Part shown: positions 54,504-64,000 of the stretch, piece after piece
Layout: each line of letters begins with the position of its first letter
Position numbering within the stretch: the stretch's first letter is position 1
DNA from: Bacteroides intestinalis
GTDB taxonomy: Bacteria; Bacteroidota; Bacteroidia; Bacteroidales; Bacteroidaceae
Assembly (NCBI RefSeq): GCF_902364365.1
Contig: NZ_CABJDN010000003.1
Location: forward strand, 310,001-374,000
Direction: 5' to 3'
DNA: 64,000 nt
The notes under the pieces: model-generated
Database searches by the model: none
The model's input: the letters and a program-made list of their open reading frames with translations, nothing else
Told to the model about the DNA's origin: nothing
Position numbers and translations under genes: made by a program

Positions 54504-56774
54504 TTAGTTTGTATATAAATTCAGTTCAATCTTCTCACCTGCCACAGTCGGTATTTGCAAATATTCTCCATAAAGTATGTCTGATTTTCCATTTTCCCGG
54601 ATAACTTGCACAGGATATCCTTTCCATGGGTTCTCTATCTTACACATACGCCCTTTCTCACTAACCAGAGTTACTCTCTGAATTTGTCCTTCCTTCAAAG
54701 TAGAAGTAACCCAAAAAGCACCATAAGCCCTCAGATTTTCAAATGAGGCATCTTTTTTATAATTCCAATTGGGAAAGACACGGATAATGCCTTCATAACT
54801 TTGCAACAGCATCTCATTAATAGTCAGAGGAACAGCGGCAAAAGTTTCAATGCCTCCCCCACCCTGCACAATCCAAGAGTTGGGATACACGTCCATTTCA
54901 ATCCGCTTCTTCAGATAAGATAAAACCTGATCTGAAGAATACCCAACACGTACTGCTCCGGGATAACAGGTTTCAATTCCATTATTAGATGTATTTCCCC
55001 AATCATTCGGGTCACGCTGCTTCTCCGACCAATGCGCCACATCTTCCAACAAAATAGCATTGAATGTAGCATCTGTCATGGGGCCCGCAACACCAGCAGG
55101 AAGAATCAAGCCATGAATAGAAACTCTATTCAATCCTGAGGGTTGTATCTCTCTATCTTGAGGGCCTTTTTCCATATTCTTCAAACTTTGACGCCCATCT
55201 TCTGTAATACCCAATGGATATTCACTCAATTTCTCCAAGATATCCTGCCAGCGGGGGTGCCGTATCTGATCAGTGCCTAAGAAATCACTCATATCCATCA
55301 TCCCTTGGAACAGCATACGAACCAACCCCAACGAAAGAGTAGAATTAAAATCACCCAATCGATTGCGCCAGATCCCCCCATTGCGTTTATTGGGCATTAT
55401 TTCATTAAAATGATCCATACGGATTACATAACGTCCGTTCTCTAAAGAGAGATAATCTTCCCAAAAATCCGCACAGGCCAGAAGATACGGATATACTTTA
55501 CGGGCATACGCCTCATCATACGTACTGTAATATCGCATCAACATATTTCCAACACTAAACACTGCATTGATTTTCTGTCCCAGAAACTTATAACCACCGT
55601 CAATTGTATTTTCACGGGTCGAATACTTTTCCTGCATTTCTTCAGGAGTTAACGGCCACATTGCCGTACACAAGCCTTTAGGACCAATACCTACCGGATA
55701 ATAGATACCTTTGCAATTCAGCAATTCCTGCGCATGCTTCCGTCCAGCCTCCATATAATCTAATAGAGGCTGATCAAAATTATCCGTCAGACTAATATGA
55801 TTGGAAGAAAATGACGCCCAGTAAGGTGCCTGATAATTATAATTCAGATGATAATCACCTCCCCATGCCGCTTCGTCACGCGTAACAAATGGTCCCCAGA
55901 TACCTGGCGCAAACTTACCCTCACGGGAAGAACAAGCAAACAAATATTGCGACTGATAGTAATACTTTTCAAAATAACTATCACCTATATTAATATGAGA
56001 CTGTTTCCAAAAATGATTCCACCAGGAATGATGTTCTTTCCGTAATTGCTCAACACCCACTTCCGTTATTTTCTCTGCTTCTGTAATAGCTTTGTTTTTC
56101 CAATCCGGTGTATCATGATTCGTATAAACAGATATAACCAATTGTACTTTCTTACCGGGAATCAAGGAGAACTCATCAGAATCTGAGTTTAAAGCCAATG
56201 CCACATGAGTAGGCCAACGCAGCAATTCCGTATTTTCAAATGAACGACTTACCCACATTACTTTATCTTTACCTCCCGCAGTAGTCGAAGTATTACCTTC
56301 CGCAGCCCATAAACGCAAATGGGCAATAACGGCTTTGTCCGATTGCAACTCTATAATAATCTTATTATCCGTTGCAGCAACCCATGCAGACAAATCCAAC
56401 TGACAATGAGGAGTTGTGAATCTTGTTCTGATTTCAGCAGATCCGGGCAATTGTTCCGCATAGTAAGTAGCTCCTTGCAGTTCTTTTATCTCAATATCCA
56501 GTCCACCCGGAAGCGCAATTCCTCCCGGATAAACAGGATAAGCCCTCCAAAAATCATTTTTACCAATATAAAAACAAAGTTTATCAGGAGTACCTCCCAT
56601 TGTGATACCGATATCTCCATTACCGGCTAAAGGAGCATCCGGAGTTTTGGTAGTGGGAACATGCTGTGGGGATGAAGTAAAGACAGCTTTATAGTTATCA
56701 ATGGCAAACTGAGCTTTCACCCCAATAGTGCTCAGCAATGCTACGCCCAAAATAAAAGCCTTGTGTGTATTCAT
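54504..56774 (-). CDS. GH95-like (alpha/alpha)6 glycosidase
   Basis: 756 aa with a signal peptide (TIGVKAQ). N-terminal beta-sandwich with PLAGNGDIGITMGGTPDKLC (~45-65) and IGKNDFW, an (alpha/alpha)6 barrel (~270-640) containing WGGDYHLNYNYQAPYW and the acidic ENTIDGGYKF region, and a C-terminal beta domain (TLKEGQIQRVTLVSEKGR). The order and the DYH-N-N-Q-YW motif are those of GH95 (alpha-L-fucosidase/galactosidase) and of DUF5703-type relatives; catalytic Asn/Asp assignments are not certain. Its own -7 box (TATTTTTG on the minus strand, 56799-56806) and a 109-base gap show a new transcript that continues into the beta-helix gene. Confidence 0.7.
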   Translation of the reverse strand: MNTHKAFILGVALLSTIGVKAQFAIDNYKAVFTSSPQHVPTTKTPDAPLAGNGDIGITMGGTPDKLCFYIGKNDFWRAYPVYPGGIALPGGLDIEIKELQGATYYAEQLPGSAEIRTRFTTPHCQLDLSAWVAATDNKIIIELQSDKAVIAHLRLWAAEGNTSTTAGGKDKVMWVSRSFENTELLRWPTHVALALNSDSDEFSLIPGKKVQLVISVYTNHDTPDWKNKAITEAEKITEVGVEQLRKEHHSWWNHFWKQSHINIGDSYFEKYYYQSQYLFACSSREGKFAPGIWGPFVTRDEAAWGGDYHLNYNYQAPYWASFSSNHISLTDNFDQPLLDYMEAGRKHAQELLNCKGIYYPVGIGPKGLCTAMWPLTPEEMQEKYSTRENTIDGGYKFLGQKINAVFSVGNMLMRYYSTYDEAYARKVYPYLLACADFWEDYLSLENGRYVIRMDHFNEIMPNKRNGGIWRNRLGDFNSTLSLGLVRMLFQGMMDMSDFLGTDQIRHPRWQDILEKLSEYPLGITEDGRQSLKNMEKGPQDREIQPSGLNRVSIHGLILPAGVAGPMTDATFNAILLEDVAHWSEKQRDPNDWGNTSNNGIETCYPGAVRVGYSSDQVLSYLKKRIEMDVYPNSWIVQGGGGIETFAAVPLTINEMLLQSYEGIIRVFPNWNYKKDASFENLRAYGAFWVTSTLKEGQIQRVTLVSEKGRMCKIENPWKGYPVQVIRENGKSDILYGEYLQIPTVAGEKIELNLYTN

Positions 56775-56798
56775 AGTCTATAATCATTTATATAAAAA

Positions 56799-56806
56799 CA
56801 AAAATA
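56799..56806 (-). promoter_or_regulatory. -7 element for the GH95-like/beta-helix operon
   Basis: Reads TATTTTTG (TAnnTTTG) on the minus strand, 25 bases ahead of the GH95-like start codon. Confidence 0.55.
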
Positions 56807-56883
56807 GACGTATCTTACCAACAAGGCTTGCAATATTATTTCAATCGTTTGGAGAAATGGTTCAAAATGCGTTTTTTAACGAA

Positions 56884-59055
56884 TTAACCCACTATGAAAG
56901 TTGTTTTCCCCTTCTCTTTTCCTTCGGGAAGAGAAAAACGCACCTTTTTATGATTCAACTCAAGTTCTGCAACATTTCTCTGTTGAGTCGGATCAGCATA
57001 GTTTATTATGTACCGACCGGATTCATTTTTCTGTATCATATAGATTCCGGGAGTTTGAATATTCAGTATCAAATCCGTACTTACAGTTAATTGTACCGGC
57101 TGGTAAGCGGCCACCCAACAAGTAGTATTTCCTTCACTATAGACAGCCTGAACAGTAGCATCATTACGGAGTATCCGTATATCTGATAAATTAAAAACAG
57201 CCACATTTTCCTTGTCCATTCCGGGTAATATCAAATATTGATATGTGCCTTGTTTAGGTGCAACACCATGCGTCAAATAGATGGCAGTCACCTCTCCATG
57301 CGTTTCTTCCGGGTGATACATTTGCATCACATCATACCATGACCCCGTACGTTCTGCTGTTTCAGCTACAACTTCATGGGTATTGCCCCATACAATATAT
57401 CCTGTATTATTATGAAAATAGCGTTGTTCCTTTCCCTTAGCAGATTGCTTTGTATTCACAACATTCCATCGTGCATTTTCCCAAGAAAGCAGTTCCCCAT
57501 TTTTATGGCATTGCTCTATAGAAGTGGTAACAACAAGATTACTATCTGCTTGTATACCAGCTCCCAAACAAAGAATAAAGTCATCCGTACAGACCCATGC
57601 CTTATGAGCCTTCACTCCGGCACGATCTAACTCCATAACAGTCATACCTTGTTTTTCATCCGAAACAGCTCCTACAAAAGTTCCTTTATTACGAGGCTGA
57701 TAACTTTTAATCAAGGGCATAGGTGCATTATCTTCAAAAGCTGTTACTCCCGGTAACTTCCGCCAGTCCCAAAGAGGAAAAATATCCATATACTCCTTAC
57801 CATCTTTATAAATATAAGTAGCCCCATCTGCCATATAATACCCCTTCATATTATCACCATTCATCATTTCCGTACCGATAATACGGTCAGAAGCCATTTT
57901 TATAGACGCCATCCAGGAAGGACGGCGATGAATTGTATAATCCGACTGCCAGAAATGCCTATGTCCTGTAAACACATTCACCGCAGGTGCAGGATAATTA
58001 TCACGAAGCAGAGCTGTTGCCACAGCCATGCACTCATCTGATTCACCTCCACCTAACTCCGAGGCTGCAAATGCAAGACTCAGTGCTTTATGTACGGGAG
58101 CATGATGAAACAGTTGACGTCCCAAAGCATTCACATCCATCATTCCTTTCCAGATAACCCAACGATATCCCTTATCAATCAGCGTACTCAGAATACTCAA
58201 CTGTTTATCATCAAATGCTAACGACGTCCCTGAAAATAACCCAGAAAAGAAACTCATTCCGGATACGAACGAAAGCCCATAATTACCAAACTGCTGCTGA
58301 GCACCATGCTGATGAAAGCACCAATCGTCTTTTATACCTTCTGCCCCACCCGTGACTATTTCAGATGCAATGGTATCACGCGCCATCTTTACCAACTCAT
58401 AATCATTCTGTAATAATGCACGCATCATCACATTTCCAGCAAGCCATACCTTATTCTGTCCGGTCATCCCAAACTTAGCATTCTCCATTACAGTTATAGC
58501 ACTCTGTTTCTCCACAGGGGTCAACTGCTTCTCAAACAAGATAAAAGCCGTACCCAGTGTTTTAGGAACACCTATTTGATTATACCACCAATTCAAACAT
58601 ACCGGTTTAGCAGTAAACCAATAATTCAAAGCTTTATGAATAACCGCTTCCACCTCCGAAGAATGATAGTAGGAAGTCTGATCGGAGCTATAGAGCTTTA
58701 CCAGTTCCAGAATACGTTCCGCATGAATTTTAGGCTCCCAGCCGGAACGCTTTTTGTCATCGTAATTAATATCCGGCCATGTTCCGGCTTCCGTGAAAGA
58801 AGACAGATAAGTTTCTACTTTCTTTAAATCAAAAGGATATCGCTGATGCAACTCTACCACAACCTGATCCGAAATCTCTGTTTCCGGTTGAATAGACGAA
58901 AGGATGGACAATAAGCCAAACGGATCTTTACCGGAAGGAACCAACATTCGGGCATAATTTTGCTTGATACGCACCAACTCATCCACACCACTTGCCTGTA
59001 CAGTAACAGATACAAGTAATACACTAATTATAATCAGATTACGCAAAATTCTCAT
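56884..59055 (-). CDS. Polysaccharide lyase family 8
   Basis: 723 aa with a signal peptide (VTVQAS). Helical (alpha/alpha)5 toroid at ~25-370 with the catalytic set: Asn in CLNWWYNQIGVPKTLGT, His in DDWCFHQHGAQQQFGNYG and Tyr in the same motif; then a beta-sandwich (~380-640) and a small C-terminal sandwich. PL8 enzymes cleave hyaluronan, chondroitin or xanthan side chains to yield unsaturated uronic acids. It lies 6 bases after the GH105 stop and is last in the GH2-AlgL-GH105-PL8 operon, so the substrate is probably a non-GAG acidic polymer; that is inference. Confidence 0.88.
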   Translation of the reverse strand: MRILRNLIIISVLLVSVTVQASGVDELVRIKQNYARMLVPSGKDPFGLLSILSSIQPETEISDQVVVELHQRYPFDLKKVETYLSSFTEAGTWPDINYDDKKRSGWEPKIHAERILELVKLYSSDQTSYYHSSEVEAVIHKALNYWFTAKPVCLNWWYNQIGVPKTLGTAFILFEKQLTPVEKQSAITVMENAKFGMTGQNKVWLAGNVMMRALLQNDYELVKMARDTIASEIVTGGAEGIKDDWCFHQHGAQQQFGNYGLSFVSGMSFFSGLFSGTSLAFDDKQLSILSTLIDKGYRWVIWKGMMDVNALGRQLFHHAPVHKALSLAFAASELGGGESDECMAVATALLRDNYPAPAVNVFTGHRHFWQSDYTIHRRPSWMASIKMASDRIIGTEMMNGDNMKGYYMADGATYIYKDGKEYMDIFPLWDWRKLPGVTAFEDNAPMPLIKSYQPRNKGTFVGAVSDEKQGMTVMELDRAGVKAHKAWVCTDDFILCLGAGIQADSNLVVTTSIEQCHKNGELLSWENARWNVVNTKQSAKGKEQRYFHNNTGYIVWGNTHEVVAETAERTGSWYDVMQMYHPEETHGEVTAIYLTHGVAPKQGTYQYLILPGMDKENVAVFNLSDIRILRNDATVQAVYSEGNTTCWVAAYQPVQLTVSTDLILNIQTPGIYMIQKNESGRYIINYADPTQQRNVAELELNHKKVRFSLPEGKEKGKTTFIVG

Positions 59056-59061
59056 TCCTGT

Positions 59062-60368
59062 TTATTTTTTCAGTTGTTCTGTTTCCATTATAACAGCCGC
59101 CCACAATATACCGGCAACAGCCTCTTTGGCATTCAATATTTTGGGAACAGTAACATATTCTACAAAATTCTTCTTAATCACAACTCCATCACATGCTCCT
59201 ATCACATCCAGTAAGCCTCTGTCATTCACCTGTATAAAAGGAAAGAGACTTTGATATCCCCTATATGCAACCGGAGTATATTCCTTTGCTTTTAAGAGCC
59301 CTAACTCTACACCACGCTGAATAGAGTACACAAACATAGCAGTTCCGGATGGATCTACAAAATTTAAAGGATTATCTCCTTTATCTACAACCATAAACCA
59401 ACCGCCAGTCTTCTTATCCTGCACTTCTTTCAGCCCCTTACACATTTTCAGATAAATACCAAGGACCTGCTGATAATTCGGATGTGTTGTTGGTAGTAAA
59501 GCCAATAGTTCAGGTACCACCAAAGTGTACCACCCCATGCCTTCACTCCATACCTCCGGTGACAGTCCGGTAGTTTTATCCGCCCACACAGCCTTTTCAG
59601 GCTCTGTAGTCCATGCATGAAGGATAAGTCCATCCGGGCGTTGCAAATGACGGGCAGCAGCAATAATATTCCTACATGCCACATCATAGCAATAATCGGC
59701 TTCCCCCACATACTGTGCACAACGTATAAGGAACATCTGCATCATAAAAACACCATCTATCCACATATTAGGACTCCGGTTTCCGTGCCAAAACTGTCCA
59801 TCGGAACTGGGATACTGATCCACAGCTTTCAATATTTGCAAGGCAGCTTTCTTGTATTTCTCATCACCCGTACGCCCATATAATGTACAAAAGGCCGAAC
59901 CTGTCATGAAATTATCGAGATTCGTTAATCCGCCTCCTTTGTAATTACCCGCTTCATCAACGAAATGATCTATATATTTCTTTATATATTCCAGATACCT
60001 GCTATCGCCTGTCAATTGTCCCAAACGGTCCATAGCCTCAAACATGTATCCCTGCACATAGGTATAGTCTTTCCAGTAAGCCATCCGATAATCTGGATAT
60101 CTCGTCATCACTGTTTCCGACAGAGGTATAGCTAAATATTCAGGAGTTACTCCGGGTGTATATCCCAATTTAGCTTCCGGCACTCCCTGAGAAGTGTTCG
60201 CCGATAGCGGGTGGTAGTCTCCTGAGTAACCAGCATAGTTACCCCTCCCTCTACTACCGTACCGGTTGCATGTTGAGTAACTACTCTGTTTTGAGCCATA
60301 GAAGGAATATTTGTACCTACTGCACATACGACACAAGCTCCTATTATTATTTTCCGCGTTATTATCAT
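59062..60368 (-). pseudogene. GH105/88-type unsaturated uronyl hydrolase, frameshifted near its N-terminus
   Basis: A start at 60368 encodes a normal signal peptide (VVCAVGTNIPSMAQ) and mature start NRVVTQHATGTVVEGG, then leaves frame. The long downstream frame (GYSGDYHPLSANTSQGVPEA onwards, ending 59062) carries the catalytic domain but no signal peptide of its own. One extra G in the run of four G (60242-60245, CCCC on the plus strand) would join them into a 435-aa protein. The body is a GH105-like (alpha/alpha)6 barrel: YVQGYMFEAMDRLG, NLDNFMTGSAFCTLYG, RSPNMWIDGVFMMQMFLIRC and EVWSEGMGWYTLVV. It would hydrate and release unsaturated uronic acids made by the lyases. Sequencing error or true inactivation cannot be told apart here. 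Confidence 0.82.
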
Positions 60369-60385
60369 AGCACCATTATTAATAA

Positions 60386-61552
60386 TTAAATCCAAATCAA
60401 CGGATTACGTACAGGCAGATTACGTACCACTTCGTCGGTTACAGGAAAATGTTCTAACTTCTCCCACGTTGACTGCCAGTTTTTATTATGAGTCTGTAAA
60501 GCACCGAATATCAAGAAAGGATGTGCTACCGGCCATTCATCCCAATACATTACATCCTTCGCATAAATCCAACTTTCTTTATCAACAACATAAGGATAGA
60601 TAAAATTAATGCCTTTTTCCATATTCTTACCTCCCTCTGCCGTATAAGTCCATAAATTATCATTCTTATCCGAAAGCGTTTGGCATATTGTTGCCATGGC
60701 ATCCAGATTAAATAAAGAATAACCATAAGGTTTCGTACGTGCTGTCTCCAACGGAAAACTGCCGTCTTCTGCCATCTGCTTAGGTAAAAGTACTTCTTTA
60801 TAACGCTGCTTACAAAAATCCATCATATCCTTATCACCGGCATAACGGGCAAATACAGCAGCCTGCATCACCCAGCAAGTTCCATGATTATTCTTAGCAT
60901 TCATCTCGTCTATGCCATACTGATGTGTGAACATCCATTTCAAATAATCAGCAAACCACTGTTTAGTAGACTTTATATCATCCTTAGACAATACTCCAAG
61001 CTTTTCTAACTGCCATAAAGATTGAGCTACTTCCATAAGATGTACCGTATCAATAATACCAATACCACGTCCTGTAGCAATTCCTTTAATAGCCTGTGCA
61101 TACTGCAAGTTAGGATTCATTTTCGTAGACTCATTCACAAACCAAGCACGCACATGTGCCAATATCGCATCTACATATTCCTTATCCTGAGTCAATAAAT
61201 AAGCAGATGTCAAATTGCCTACAATTGAACTAAAACGTATCATAGCATGACGATGAGCTACAAAATTATCCGGATTGGTCTCGCCATCCCGACGCACATA
61301 AGGTCCGTCAGGGTTCAAAGTATCCGGCCACCAATAATCACCCTCCGAATAAAAATCATGTATATCCCCTGCACTGCGTTCCGCTATAAAGGCGGTAACC
61401 GTTACCGGCTCCTCCTTTATATTCATTGCGGCACGTTCCAGTATACCCTGCTTTAAAACGCACTTTACAAAATCTTTACCGTCTTTATCCGATGTACACG
61501 AAATAGCCAGAAAAGAACAGATCCCTAAAAATAACATACCTACCTTTTTCAT
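60386..61552 (-). CDS. AlgL-superfamily polysaccharide lyase 2
   Basis: 388 aa lipoprotein (LAISCTSDKDG, Cys about residue 19). Alpha-toroid of the alginate_lyase family: PVTVTAFIAERSAGDIHDFY, SEGDYWWPDTLNPDGPYVRR, NPDNFVAHRHAMIRFSSIVG, and the catalytic-groove motif AKNNHGTCWVMQAAVFARYA. It differs from AlgL-type lyase 1 (39369) in length and motifs, so the two are not recent duplicates. Second gene of the operon, 4 bases after the GH2 stop and 17 bases before the GH105 start. Substrate probably a polyuronide. Confidence 0.82.
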   Translation of the reverse strand: MKKVGMLFLGICSFLAISCTSDKDGKDFVKCVLKQGILERAAMNIKEEPVTVTAFIAERSAGDIHDFYSEGDYWWPDTLNPDGPYVRRDGETNPDNFVAHRHAMIRFSSIVGNLTSAYLLTQDKEYVDAILAHVRAWFVNESTKMNPNLQYAQAIKGIATGRGIGIIDTVHLMEVAQSLWQLEKLGVLSKDDIKSTKQWFADYLKWMFTHQYGIDEMNAKNNHGTCWVMQAAVFARYAGDKDMMDFCKQRYKEVLLPKQMAEDGSFPLETARTKPYGYSLFNLDAMATICQTLSDKNDNLWTYTAEGGKNMEKGINFIYPYVVDKESWIYAKDVMYWDEWPVAHPFLIFGALQTHNKNWQSTWEKLEHFPVTDEVVRNLPVRNPLIWI

Positions 61553-61556
61553 AATC

Positions 61557-63998
61557 TTACTGCACCGTTATAAATGATGTTTGGACTTTATCAGCTTTTA
61601 CAGCTATACAGGAAGTACCGCCTTGCGTACGAACCCGTATTTGTGCCCGCCCGTTACGTGCCTGTACTTTGCGGGAACCGGTTGCCGTACCCTGATTCTG
61701 TATCAGTTCTCCGTCACCGGCAATATCGAAAGAAACAAAAACTCTGGAATCAAGACACCTGATGCCATTACTATCTACCAACTGGGCTTCAACTTCAACA
61801 ATTCCATCTTCTTTAGGAGTAGAAGTTACCCGGAATGCATGTTCTTTCCCCCATTTCTCGGTCTGATATTCAAAGCTCAATTCATCAGCAAGAGCTTCTT
61901 TTCCAGCAGCCACAGCACGCAATGTGTTCTGCCCCTTAGCAAGCTTCACATTCCAGCGCAAACCCGCTGCGGGAAAATCCTGACTATTACGCTTGCGTAT
62001 CCCCTGGCTTTGTCCGTTCACAAACAGTTCCACCGATGGACAGTTAGAGTAAACCAAGACTTCTTTTTCTTCATCGACATCTCCCCATCTCACAGGCCAT
62101 CCATGCCCATAGATATGAACCATAGGCTTTTCTGTCCAATAGGATTGGAATACATAATAACTTTCCTTTTTCGTAAAGTCACGTTCCACCACTCCTTTCT
62201 GATTCATATATGGCACCGGATTATCCGGACGCACCGGTGTAGAAAAGTCCTTAAACGGCCAATAAGCAGCACCGGTCAGCCAAGGCATATTCTCCTGTTC
62301 CTTCAAATGCCAATCTATCAGCTTAACGATATAACTTTCCGACCAGTCTCCTTTCTTCAATACCAGAGCCGAACCATTCAGAGCTGCATCGCCATCACTT
62401 TCACCTTCTTTTCGTATAGGAGCAGTAGCCTCCGCATGACGTCCGGCATGGCTATCCCCCCCCCACTCTACATGCAGAAAGTGTTTCACCTTCTCCATTT
62501 CTTCTTTGGACATCTGCTGATAATCTGTATAAACCCCACGATACCAACCGGCCCAGATAGAAGGAGAATATACATCTACAATATCGCTACAGAATGCACA
62601 ACGGCGAATTGCTGTCTTGCGTTCGGCATCAAGATGATGTGCCAATGTATTCAACTCACTCATCAGGCTCCGTATCTCGCGTTGTTCAAATTCAGGAAAG
62701 TCATTCGGCCAGTCATTCTCATTACCTAATCCCCAGATTATCACAGAAGGGTGGTTATAGTGCTGGGTTATCATATTCGTCAACATACGTTTCGCTTGTC
62801 CACGATAAGTTTCATTACCCACACCACCACGGCACCAGGGAATTTCTTCCCAAACCAGAATACCCTGTTCATCACAAAGATTCAAAATGATTTCAGATTG
62901 CTGATAATGTCCCAGACGGATGAAGTTCACACCCATTTCCTTCATCATTTTCATTTCCTGTATCATCTGTTCCTCGGTCATGGCAGCAGCTACTCCTGCA
63001 TGATCCTCGTGCCGGTGTGTTCCCCGCAACAAGAGACGCTTTCCATTCAGCATGAAAGGGCCCTTATCTATAAACTCAAAAGAACGGAAACCGAAACGTT
63101 CACTCGCTGTCATTTTCTGTCCATTGGCAGTTACAGTAACCTCACAAGTATATAATACCGGACGATCTACATCCCAAAGTTGTGGCTTATCAATCTGAAT
63201 ATTCAGCATATCCAAATCTCCCAACGGAGTTATTTTATCCAGCGTACGGGTAGATACCACTTCACCTTTAGCATTCTTCACTATAACTTCCACCAGTGCT
63301 TCACGCACATCTGCGGGATTATAAAATGTACCGGATACCTTTAACGTCCCCTTTTTCAATTTAGCATCCAATGCCGGTTCTATCCGAAGAGAAGCCACGG
63401 AAACTTCCGGAAGATACACCAGATTCAGATAACGGTAAATACCGCCATACAAATTGAAGTCCGATAAATCCGAAGGAATCATTTCAGCATCCCGGGTATT
63501 ATCACAACGAATACTCAATGGAATTTCACCTCCAAAACGTTCAGCATCTTTGCTTGCCAGAAAAGCTCGCACGGCATCTGTTATATCTACATTCCAACTA
63601 TCATATCCACCGACATGACTACCCACTTTGGTCATATAAACATATACATCCGTCTTCTGTCCCGCTCCTTCGAATTCCAATACAATCCGTCCATCAGGAT
63701 ACGGATTATTCAACTTCAGGCGTGTTTTATACCACCCCGGCCCCTGATAGTAATTCAAATCCGGATCAACAGCATCCTCCGCATTAAAGCAGTGGGGCAA
63801 CGTAACTTTTGTCCATATAGGTTGCTCTTCCGGCTGACCTTTCTTTACAGGGCGTACCAGTTCCCAGATATTGCCCACATCCTGACGGAGAAACTCCCAG
63901 TTATCCGTTAACCGGATCTTATTGCCCATCACAGGTATCTTCGCAAAGGTACCTGCAACAAAGCAAATCATCACTAACAATGCAATTATACGTCTCAT
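61557..63998 (-). CDS. GH2 beta-glycosidase 2
   Basis: 813 aa; the ATG at 63998 lies 2 bases from the right edge and gives a normal signal peptide (MICFVAGTFA), so the gene is complete. Domains: sugar-binding jelly-roll (~25-190; WTKVTLPHCFNAEDAVDPDL), Ig-like domain, TIM barrel (~310-590), DUF4982-like and Ig-like C-terminal domains. Acid/base Glu in SVIIWGLGNENDWPND, nucleophile Glu in KHFLHVEWGGDSHAG. The HVEWGGDSHAG form differs from the GH2 at 21030, indicating a different subfamily. First visible gene of the GH2-AlgL-GH105-PL8 operon; its promoter is outside the window. Confidence 0.88.
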   Translation of the reverse strand: MRRIIALLVMICFVAGTFAKIPVMGNKIRLTDNWEFLRQDVGNIWELVRPVKKGQPEEQPIWTKVTLPHCFNAEDAVDPDLNYYQGPGWYKTRLKLNNPYPDGRIVLEFEGAGQKTDVYVYMTKVGSHVGGYDSWNVDITDAVRAFLASKDAERFGGEIPLSIRCDNTRDAEMIPSDLSDFNLYGGIYRYLNLVYLPEVSVASLRIEPALDAKLKKGTLKVSGTFYNPADVREALVEVIVKNAKGEVVSTRTLDKITPLGDLDMLNIQIDKPQLWDVDRPVLYTCEVTVTANGQKMTASERFGFRSFEFIDKGPFMLNGKRLLLRGTHRHEDHAGVAAAMTEEQMIQEMKMMKEMGVNFIRLGHYQQSEIILNLCDEQGILVWEEIPWCRGGVGNETYRGQAKRMLTNMITQHYNHPSVIIWGLGNENDWPNDFPEFEQREIRSLMSELNTLAHHLDAERKTAIRRCAFCSDIVDVYSPSIWAGWYRGVYTDYQQMSKEEMEKVKHFLHVEWGGDSHAGRHAEATAPIRKEGESDGDAALNGSALVLKKGDWSESYIVKLIDWHLKEQENMPWLTGAAYWPFKDFSTPVRPDNPVPYMNQKGVVERDFTKKESYYVFQSYWTEKPMVHIYGHGWPVRWGDVDEEKEVLVYSNCPSVELFVNGQSQGIRKRNSQDFPAAGLRWNVKLAKGQNTLRAVAAGKEALADELSFEYQTEKWGKEHAFRVTSTPKEDGIVEVEAQLVDSNGIRCLDSRVFVSFDIAGDGELIQNQGTATGSRKVQARNGRAQIRVRTQGGTSCIAVKADKVQTSFITVQ

Positions 63999-64000
63999 AC

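Noticed and set aside
60147..60395. 82-codon frame as a separate small secreted protein
   Set aside because: Its first part is the missing signal peptide of the GH105 gene and its last part is out-of-frame GH105 sequence; a frameshift explains both.
61581..62729. 382-codon open frame on the plus strand opposite the GH2 gene
   Set aside because: It mirrors the GH2 codons, has an odd Ser/Phe/Ile/Pro-rich composition, no recognisable family and no promoter or ribosome-binding site.

Overview
The window is chromosomal DNA from a gut Bacteroides. Evidence: SusC/SusD pairs, many SPII lipoproteins, -7 promoter elements of the Bacteroidetes TAnnTTTG type in front of many genes, and family-restricted genes (DUF4251, DUF6807/PmoA-like, HTH_34 regulator, LruC). 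The PL6 lyase has its catalytic Lys/Arg at residues 249/270, the numbers I recall for the Bacteroides cellulosilyticus enzyme, so a species of the cellulosilyticus/intestinalis group is a reasonable guess but not proven.

Left part (1-17 kb), mostly housekeeping: 3' end of a LruC lipoprotein gene; a minus-strand operon of a membrane protein, a winged-helix regulator and CreD; a DUF3795 protein; a DUF6807 lipoprotein; 2-keto-3-deoxygluconate kinase; NhaC antiporter; DUF4251 protein; a LuxR-type response regulator; MnmA; O-acetylhomoserine sulfhydrylase; an S41-peptidase-like lipoprotein whose nucleophile seems lost, with a lipoprotein partner; a secreted esterase; a CNNM/CorC-type membrane protein; and an NlpE-like lipoprotein. 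A 22-bp tandem array lies between metY and mnmA.

Right part (17-64 kb) is a very large uronide-oriented polysaccharide utilization region. It holds a URO-D-fold protein with a signal peptide, a PL6 lyase, a GH2/esterase pair on the minus strand, a tyrosine recombinase, and then two convergent arms. The plus arm (25.3-39.3 kb) is SusC1, SusD1, a FAS1 lipoprotein, a PKD-type surface lipoprotein, a stand-alone TonB-plug protein, and two giant MG2/plug proteins flanking a jelly-roll lyase-like lipoprotein. The minus arm (64-39.4 kb) is GH2, AlgL-type lyase, GH105 (frameshifted), PL8, a GH95-like enzyme, a beta-helix protein, GH27, SusC2, SusD2, a beta-helix/jelly-roll fusion, another beta-helix protein and a second AlgL-type lyase. 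The arms meet at a 17-bp perfect hairpin (39276-39313). No sensor-regulator (HTCS, SusR, ECF sigma) is seen in the locus.

Working model (inference): outer-surface lyases (jelly-roll, beta-helix) cut a uronic-acid-rich polymer, the two SusCD pairs import oligosaccharides, periplasmic PL8/PL6/AlgL-type lyases, GH105, GH2s, GH27 and the GH95-like enzyme strip them, and KDG kinase could take up the resulting keto-deoxy sugar. The exact polymer cannot be read from the sequence. Most novel items: three paralogous MGSGHGW beta-helix proteins, one fused to a lyase-like domain that also occurs alone; the barrel-less plug plus MG2/plug proteins; the near-identical SusC 5' ends in inverted orientation next to a recombinase; and two unrelated intergenic arrays sharing a 22-bp period.
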